Assembly (NCBI GenBank): GCA_964512995.1
Contig: CAZELM010000048.1
Span: 1-29,792, forward strand
DNA from: CAZELM01 sp964512995
GTDB lineage: Bacteria; CSSED10-310
Reading direction: 5' to 3'
DNA: 29,792 nt
Position numbers and translations under genes: made by a program. The notes under the pieces are model-generated. The model saw only the letters and a list, made by a program, of their open reading frames with translations. It was not told where the DNA came from and searched no databases. Positions 24,355-29,792 of this stretch are shown piece after piece (within the stretch, counting starts at the first letter, position 1; every line of letters starts with the position of its first letter).

Positions 24355-26745
24355 TCAAGAAAGGCTCAGGATGAAAACTTTCTGTGCATCGCCGACACTG
24401 ATGGTGGAATCACTGTTGACATCTGCGGCGCAGGCCATCTCATCCGATGGGACAAGTGTGCCCAGAGCGATAAAAAATGTCATCTGCGCATCCCCGGCGG
24501 TTACCGTCCCATTTCCATCCACATCGGCATTGTGGATGCAATTCACGTCAGGAGTGGGACAGGGGGTTGGGGGAGTTGCCGGGAGTTGAATTCCGTAAAT
24601 CGAAACATCATCGATATTCCAGCCGCAATATCTCCCAGACGCGCTCGTCGGTCCCATGGTCCAACGAATGTACACCGTAGACTGACCGTCTGCGATATTG
24701 GAGATGTCAAATGTGGCATTGATCCATCTCCCGCCCCATAACGCTGTTTCGTTGGTCCAGAGATGGATAAACTCTGTTCCATCGATACTGACCTGAAGAG
24801 AGGCCTGGTCTCCAAAATGCGGTCCCACTCCCAGCCAATACCAAAACGCCAGATGTGTATCGGTCAGCTCGGAACAATCCAGCCGGGTCGTTGTCAATGT
24901 CTCCTGAGTCATGGAATTGGGATAGTCACCACTCAGGTTGTATCCGATCACGCGGTTTCCGGTATACCCCGACACGGGATCCGGTTGCCCGGTGCTTCCT
25001 CCCAGACCCATTGGTGTTCCATACTGCCAGGCCAAAGATCCGAAGCCGCCCTGGATCGTCCACCCCGGGTTCGTGTCCATATTCCAGAAATAGGGCTGAA
25101 TCCGTGATTCCCGGGTGATCGGTATCTCCAAACGGACGGATCCCTGCTGGTTTCCATCGACAACAATATCCAGATCAAAAGGGATGATTATATCCTCCGG
25201 TATCTGGGAATGAAAATGGACCAGAAAGGGTTGGAGATGATTCGATGCCAATGTATTGACGGGAATGGTGTCTATCAGAGACTGATTCTGCATGATCAAC
25301 ACATCAGAATCATTCGTGTTGATTGTCATTGCCACATTGGAAGCATCGCTTCTTCCCAGATTTTCCAGTGATACGACCACAAAAACCGTTTCTCCGGGAT
25401 CTGCCTCCCCATCCTCATCTCCGGTGAAATCATAAACATGGTATGCATCAAAAAAAATCCCGGGATCAAATGGAGTGGCATGCCGGATCAGTGAACCGAT
25501 TGCAGCCCGAGAGAAGCGCATGGCCAACTCCCATGAATTCAGGCTTACTCCGACAGAATCTTGCGGGGAGTGAATAAAGGGGCTGTAATCCGGATAATCT
25601 TCGAATAACAGAATGGCCGGATATCCGTACGCCCAGAAGGAAGCGTGATCCGAAGATGCGCCATTCGGCAATTGGCTGTCTTTGTATGGAATATCGGGCA
25701 TGTATGTATCGATAACGTCAAATATGGCCATTTCCATCCAGTTTGAACCCGTATTATCAATGACATCGATATCCGGTATATCATCTGGCTTCAGATAACC
25801 AATCATATCAATACAAATCGCACCCTGGATCGCCATTCCCTGATCGAGAGCCTGGCAGACGTAAGCATTGCTGCCGATCAGACCGAGTTCCTCCTCAGCA
25901 AAACAGACAAATTCGATCGTGTCCTCGAACGCATAGTCATTGATGATGCGTGCCAGTTCCATGATGGCTGCGGTTCCGGATGCATTGTCGTCAGCTCCCG
26001 GAGAGGTGATACTGGTGTCATAATGCGCGCCGATTACCCAGACACGCTCCGGATTCCGAAATCCCTCTTTTCGTGCAATGACATTATCGTGGCATCCGTC
26101 AAAATCCTGGTATCGGACATCCGAGAAGCCGCATGCCTGGAAACGTTCGAATAAATACTGGGACGCCTGTACGCCATACTCCCCGGAACAGGAATACCGG
26201 TTGGGAAGACTCACAAGATCATCGACGATGGATTGATAGCTTTCCAGAGAAACCAGATCGATCATCTCCTGGATCAATGGATCGATATCCCGACTGGCAG
26301 GCTCCGGTGCTCGATACGGAATGGGAATCCACGGCCGCATAAAAATCCGGCGTAATTCGAATGCTTCGGTCAGCATGTCGAGTTCATCCGAAGCCTGGAC
26401 AGCGAGGAGATATTCATTGTCGGCTGAAAAAATGATCTGTTTTTCAAAAGAAACCGGCAGTGGTGATGGATTCCGGATCGCGCTTGCAACAATCAGCGTC
26501 TTCGTTTTACTGATGGGAATACTCATCATTTCATCCGGATAAATCATATCTGGAGATGGAAGAATGATCGGATGACCCCCTACGTTTCCAATGACAGGGA
26601 ATCCTTTTTGAACCAGTTCTTCAAGGGAATCACCCGAATCTGGCAATATCGCGATCCAGGAATCCTGACCCGATGCTGGGAAAGAGCAAAGGGTCAAGCA
26701 GCACCCAAAAACCATCCACGAAAGACAACTATTTTTGCGTATCAC
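24355..26745 (-). CDS. Secreted M28-family zinc peptidase with dockerin-like C-terminus
   Basis: This 796-aa protein has a signal peptide (about 1-26) and a pro-region (to about 170). The M28 aminopeptidase domain carries the usual ligands: GAHYDT (H241), GADDNASG (D253), FAEEELGLIGS (E284-E286), CIDMIGY and the late IHSPQDS His. After about residue 410 come an Ig-like region (DGEADPGETVFVVVSLEN), a beta-sandwich with receptor-like LAFWYWLG and WNIDDVSIYG segments (jelly-roll type), and two calcium-type loops at the end, DVDGNGTVTAGDAQ and DVNSDSTISVGDAQ, matching those of the 1428-aa repeat protein. The start is GTG with GAGGTG upstream. It lies 34 nt downstream of the DUF1573 gene, probably in the same unit. 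Confidence 0.88.
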   Translation of the reverse strand: MIRKNSCLSWMVFGCCLTLCSFPASGQDSWIAILPDSGDSLEELVQKGFPVIGNVGGHPIILPSPDMIYPDEMMSIPISKTKTLIVASAIRNPSPLPVSFEKQIIFSADNEYLLAVQASDELDMLTEAFELRRIFMRPWIPIPYRAPEPASRDIDPLIQEMIDLVSLESYQSIVDDLVSLPNRYSCSGEYGVQASQYLFERFQACGFSDVRYQDFDGCHDNVIARKEGFRNPERVWVIGAHYDTSITSPGADDNASGTAAIMELARIINDYAFEDTIEFVCFAEEELGLIGSNAYVCQALDQGMAIQGAICIDMIGYLKPDDIPDIDVIDNTGSNWMEMAIFDVIDTYMPDIPYKDSQLPNGASSDHASFWAYGYPAILLFEDYPDYSPFIHSPQDSVGVSLNSWELAMRFSRAAIGSLIRHATPFDPGIFFDAYHVYDFTGDEDGEADPGETVFVVVSLENLGRSDASNVAMTINTNDSDVLIMQNQSLIDTIPVNTLASNHLQPFLVHFHSQIPEDIIIPFDLDIVVDGNQQGSVRLEIPITRESRIQPYFWNMDTNPGWTIQGGFGSLAWQYGTPMGLGGSTGQPDPVSGYTGNRVIGYNLSGDYPNSMTQETLTTTRLDCSELTDTHLAFWYWLGVGPHFGDQASLQVSIDGTEFIHLWTNETALWGGRWINATFDISNIADGQSTVYIRWTMGPTSASGRYCGWNIDDVSIYGIQLPATPPTPCPTPDVNCIHNADVDGNGTVTAGDAQMTFFIALGTLVPSDEMACAADVNSDSTISVGDAQKVFILSLS

Positions 26746-26779
26746 TGGAACACCTCATGACGTATTCCCGAAAAAACTC

Positions 26780-27865
26780 TTATCCTTTCCGTTTATACGC
26801 ATGGACTTTGACAACGGGTTGATCGGGGAGATCGGTAGAAATGATGATATCCGCATTGAATACCGATTCCGTTGCGGGGATGGTCATCACGATATCAACG
26901 GAACCGTCTTCTTTGGGCTTTCCGGCTGCCAGATTGCCAACTCCCGTGGTGCTGGTCACAGACTTCACATTGAACGGTTTTCCATCCCGGTGCTTTATCT
27001 GAATGGTACCGGAAGAGGGCTGATCGGGAGCTGCTTGAGTGAGGACCATGGTCCTGGGAGTTGCTTCAATAAATCCCAACACGTCGGCCGAAATGTATAC
27101 GTTGATCATCGGCTGATTCTTCAGGTTGGTTGTGACATTCAATATATCCCCAAAATTTCCAAACGGAACGTTCTGGGTTGGTGTCACGGATAATGAGATA
27201 GCACGATCGGATCCCTTTCCAGTATCAGAAACCTGTATGGTATAATACTTCTCATGTTCCGGATCCTGGACTTTGATCGATTCGATTTTGACATCCGCCA
27301 ATTGTTCTCCGATTCCTTTCACAGTCATTGTCGGCATATTGTCTTTGTAGAACGGTGTGAAATTAATGCGGTCCGGTTCAAATCCAAATTCGACATATAA
27401 ATCAGCAATGACCTGTAATTTAAGGGATGGTTCATCCGGATCATTGGACTCCACCGTTATTGTTTTATGCTGGGGTCCGATCTTAAATTTTGTTTTAAAC
27501 GTGACATCGATTTTGCCTTCCCCGCCCGGAGGAATGACCTCGGCTGACGCCAAGGCTGCGGTACATCCTCAGCTTCCGCTGACACGCTTGATATGCAGCT
27601 CACCGTTGCCAGTATTTTTAAATTGGAAACTCGTCGTGCTGTCAGTTCCGGACAATAACCGTCCAAAATTATGTTCGGTTTTTTCCATGACGATATTGGG
27701 AGTTCCGGTTGATGCCGCAGACATGGAACTCGAATCGCTTGGAACGGCTAAAGAGGGTTCCTGTGCCTTGGAGGGGCGACTCACGGTATCGAATCCAATC
27801 ATTTCCAGGAATATCATGGAAGATAGTGCGATCAGGGTGATCAGCCAATTAAAATTTTTTTTCAT
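26780..27865 (-). CDS. DUF1573 protein, candidate selenoprotein with in-frame TGA at codon 99
   Basis: Read as one frame, the gene gives 361 residues: a signal peptide (about 1-30), a DUF1573 domain (HNFGRLLSGTDSTTSFQF, NTGNGELHIKRVSGS, then the motif, then PPGGEGKIDVTF), and two further Ig-like regions. The family motif is CGCT; here its first Cys codon is TGA (27571-27569), followed by TGT ACC for CT. Both halves lie in the same frame, so no frameshift is involved. A SECIS-like hairpin follows the TGA, so selenocysteine insertion at residue 99 is the leading reading. A nonsense mutation or base error is the alternative. TGA ends several other genes here, so general recoding is unlikely. AAGGAG precedes ATG 27865. 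The protein is expected to be exported. Confidence 0.72.
27538..27571 (-). promoter_or_regulatory. Candidate bacterial SECIS element
   Basis: Downstream of the in-frame TGA (27571-27569), CCTTGGC (27555-27549) pairs with GCCGAGG (27544-27538) around a GTCA loop (27548-27545). This is a 7-bp stem with one U-G pair, extendable by a further wobble. The loop starts 20 nt after the TGA and has G first. This fits the bacterial rule I recall, of an apical loop about 16-37 nt from UGA with G in the first two loop positions. Flanking GAGGA/TCCTC can add an outer stem. Confidence 0.65.
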
Positions 27866-28117
27866 TGGGAAACTCCTTTCTTACCATCGACTTCGATCAA
27901 AAACAACTTTTAATAACCATACATTATGTCAGGTGCTACGTTCCCGGCCGAAGCCAGACTCTTTCTGATGTCAAGAATACCACTGCGAGTGATTTTTGCA
28001 TAACTTTTTTGTTATTGAAGCACAAATACCCCACATTTTCTGCTCTTTACTGAGGCAAGAGGAATGGGTCTGAAAAAAATAATAATGAAAATGACCCTAG
28101 TTAATGGGAGATGCCTT
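27866..28117. other. AT-rich divergent intergenic region
   Basis: This 252-bp region separates the divergent DUF1573 and glycosyltransferase genes. It contains a small ATAAC/GTTAT hairpin around a T-run (near 28012) and no clear promoter that I could fix with confidence. Confidence 0.4.
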
Positions 28118-29792
28118 ATGAACTCACAATCCAAACGGAAAAAGTTTCTTGATATCCATCATGTTATCGAAAAATTATATTATCATTTGGGGATAATCAT
28201 ATTAGTCATGACTGTCGGCTCCTGTGGTATTTTTGTCACCCTTTCCAATCCCAAAGCCGTGAGCAATGATGATGCGTATATTTTTTTTCGATACGCATTG
28301 AATTTCGTTAACTATGGAGAAATTTCCTACAACCTGGGGGAACCGAGTTATGGATTCACCAGTTTTGCCTGGATGTTTCTGCTTGGATACAGCTTGAAAA
28401 TAACTGGAATAGATATCATTATCCTTGCGCAGTCATACGCCATTATTTTTTTCTGTTTTTCTATATTTTTTATATACTTGTTAGCGTATCGGTTAAGTAA
28501 TCGTACGCGATGGCTCTCCCTGAGCATTTCGACAGCTTACGCATGTGATCGTTATATGCAGAGTCACGTTTTTTCGGGAATGGAATCCATTATGGGTGTG
28601 TGCATCTACCTGGGATTTCTGTTGCTATGCTTGGACATTAATAGAAAGCGATCCATTTTGATCGGAATCATGATGGGAATGATGTTATTAATCCGCCCGG
28701 ATTTCATTGTTTTCATCGGTGCTTATTTCGTTTTTGATTTGATTAGACATAATATGGAGCGAACACAACATCTCAAACAAATGCTTTGTTCATGGTTTTG
28801 CATGCTGGTTTTTGCAGCAATCATTACTTTACCATGTTTTTTATATATGCGATATAAGACCGGATTCTTTATATCTCCGGCATATATCGGAAAAATCCTC
28901 ACCCATCATCCTGACTATTTTGATAATGATATACCGCAACGAATGAATATTGGAGTAAAGGCTCTGGGAAATTTGATCCGGAAACTCAGCATTAATGTTA
29001 CGTTAAAACCGTTCGGGATCATTATGTTTCTGAGTATGGGTGTCCATCTGCTTCCGTTATTATTTGAATTAAAGCATAACAGAATTCATTTTCTGGCATT
29101 ACCTTATCTGGGAATCATCGGGCATTTTTTGTTGTTCATATGGATGTATCCGTGTCCAGAATGGCGATATCACTTGATGGTGTTTCCCATTGCATATCTG
29201 TCTTTTGGGTTAGGGGTACAAGCCATAGGCACTTTTTTAGGAGAAACCCAACGATCATTCACTATGGTTATCGGGTATTTCGTTTTTATCGCCATCTCAT
29301 TCTGGTCTGTATTTCAATCCAGTTCTTGGCCAACGAGTACCAAAGCGGCCAACGAAAACTTCAATCCTGTCATTGAATGGATCAATCAGAATATAGATCA
29401 GAAAAGTCTTTTAGCGTTTGATATGATCGGAGCATTGGGATATCTGACACATGCTAGATATTTTGATATGGGTGGATTGATCCAGTCGGATATCTGGCCA
29501 TGCCTCCAGAATAAGAGAGATTCAGAATTACTCTTCAGTGTGTTTAAAACGAACGGTGTCGACTATTTCATCACATATGATAAACACATTATGTGGAATT
29601 TTTTGCCCAGCCAGATCGAGAATCTGATGTTAGTGAAATGTATTCCGGTGGATGATGATTCAGCACATTGTTTTCGTATTTTTAAAATAGATTATTCCAA
29701 AGAGCTGACGATTCATCCCACAGAAAAATCAACAAAGCCTATTACAGCAGTGGAAACGGGAAAGGTCAGTTGCAGAAGATCACCTATCCGTC
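28118..29792 (+). CDS. GT-C membrane glycosyltransferase-like protein, 3' end cut by window
   Basis: The open frame runs from ATG 28118 to the window edge without a stop (558 codons), so its full length is unseen. After a short cytosolic N-terminus and a first membrane helix (LGIIILVMTVGSCGIFVTL) comes an acidic DDAYIFFRYALNF motif (D51, D52) with YNLGEPSYGFTSFAW, typical of GT-C enzymes that transfer sugars from polyprenyl phosphate. Further helices, an arginine-proline-aspartate turn (LLIRPDFIVFIG) and a soluble C-terminal part (NENFNPVIEWINQNI, GVDYFITYDKHIM) follow the same plan as the GT39-like gene near 4000. GGGAG lies seven bases upstream. The gene is noticeably more AT-rich than its neighbours. 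The substrate is unknown. Confidence 0.78.
   Translation, partial: MNSQSKRKKFLDIHHVIEKLYYHLGIIILVMTVGSCGIFVTLSNPKAVSNDDAYIFFRYALNFVNYGEISYNLGEPSYGFTSFAWMFLLGYSLKITGIDIIILAQSYAIIFFCFSIFFIYLLAYRLSNRTRWLSLSISTAYACDRYMQSHVFSGMESIMGVCIYLGFLLLCLDINRKRSILIGIMMGMMLLIRPDFIVFIGAYFVFDLIRHNMERTQHLKQMLCSWFCMLVFAAIITLPCFLYMRYKTGFFISPAYIGKILTHHPDYFDNDIPQRMNIGVKALGNLIRKLSINVTLKPFGIIMFLSMGVHLLPLLFELKHNRIHFLALPYLGIIGHFLLFIWMYPCPEWRYHLMVFPIAYLSFGLGVQAIGTFLGETQRSFTMVIGYFVFIAISFWSVFQSSSWPTSTKAANENFNPVIEWINQNIDQKSLLAFDMIGALGYLTHARYFDMGGLIQSDIWPCLQNKRDSELLFSVFKTNGVDYFITYDKHIMWNFLPSQIENLMLVKCIPVDDDSAHCFRIFKIDYSKELTIHPTEKSTKPITAVETGKVSCRRSPIR

Noticed and set aside
27554..27568. Frameshift splitting the DUF1573 gene
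   Set aside because: Both halves are in the same reading frame (start-to-start offset of 312 nt, divisible by three), so only the TGA separates them.
27569..27571. Whole-genome recoding of TGA to Trp or Gly
   Set aside because: Several clear genes here end in TGA directly before the next start (for example at 289, 1928 and 11688), and DUF1573 needs Cys at this place, not Trp or Gly.
28012..28028. Terminator from the ATAAC-T6-GTTAT hairpin
   Set aside because: A 5-bp AT stem is too weak, and the T-run is in the loop rather than after the stem.
1..29792. tRNA, rRNA, insertion sequence, phage or integron features
   Set aside because: No cloverleaf-type or rRNA sequence, transposase, integrase or terminal inverted repeats were seen on reading both strands.

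Overview
The window looks like part of a contig from an uncultured, metagenome-derived Gram-negative-type bacterium. TGA, TAG and TAA all serve as ordinary stops. Genes are packed into co-directional runs with start/stop overlaps. Several secreted proteins combine Pro-Thr linkers, collagen-like Gly-X-Y tracts and a paired Asp-Asn-Gly calcium-loop (dockerin-like) C-terminus. A run of exactly 100 N at 23284-23383 marks a scaffold gap. I cannot place the phylum from sequence alone.

Left part, 58-12729, all minus strand. A hicB-hicA toxin-antitoxin pair (540-58) has its own promoter and palindromes. Upstream of it lies a tight run of twelve genes transcribed from 12729 down to 652. The first nine are a small hypothetical gene, a PH-like membrane protein, a conserved 140-aa protein, a MutL/GlmL-type ASKHA ATPase, a barrel-sandwich plus KOW-like protein, an FN3/transmembrane protein, and three small membrane proteins. 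The last three are a GT39-like membrane glycosyltransferase, an Rsm22-type methyltransferase and poly(A) polymerase PcnB. The MutL section looks like an uncharacterised membrane-linked ATPase system, because no glutamate mutase subunit genes are present.

Middle, 12905-22388. A radical SAM protein and a PIG-L deacetylase form a minus-strand pair. They diverge from a 1428-aa secreted repeat protein that has six lectin-like modules on a 588-bp repeat and a dockerin-like C-terminus, and ends at a strong terminator. Branched-chain aminotransferase ilvE and a YprB-like exonuclease follow as a pair. A 15-bp bidirectional terminator hairpin then separates them from the convergent genes.

Right part, 22510-29792. 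A collagen-like secreted protein (broken by the N gap), an M28 metallopeptidase with the same dockerin-like C-terminus, and a DUF1573 protein lie on the minus strand. A partial AT-rich GT-C membrane glycosyltransferase runs off the right edge on the plus strand.

The most notable signal is in the DUF1573 gene. Its reading frame is interrupted by one in-frame TGA exactly where the family has the first Cys of its CGCT motif. A 7-bp hairpin with a GUCA loop begins 13 nt after that TGA. This fits a bacterial SECIS element and makes the gene a candidate selenoprotein of a kind I do not know to be described.
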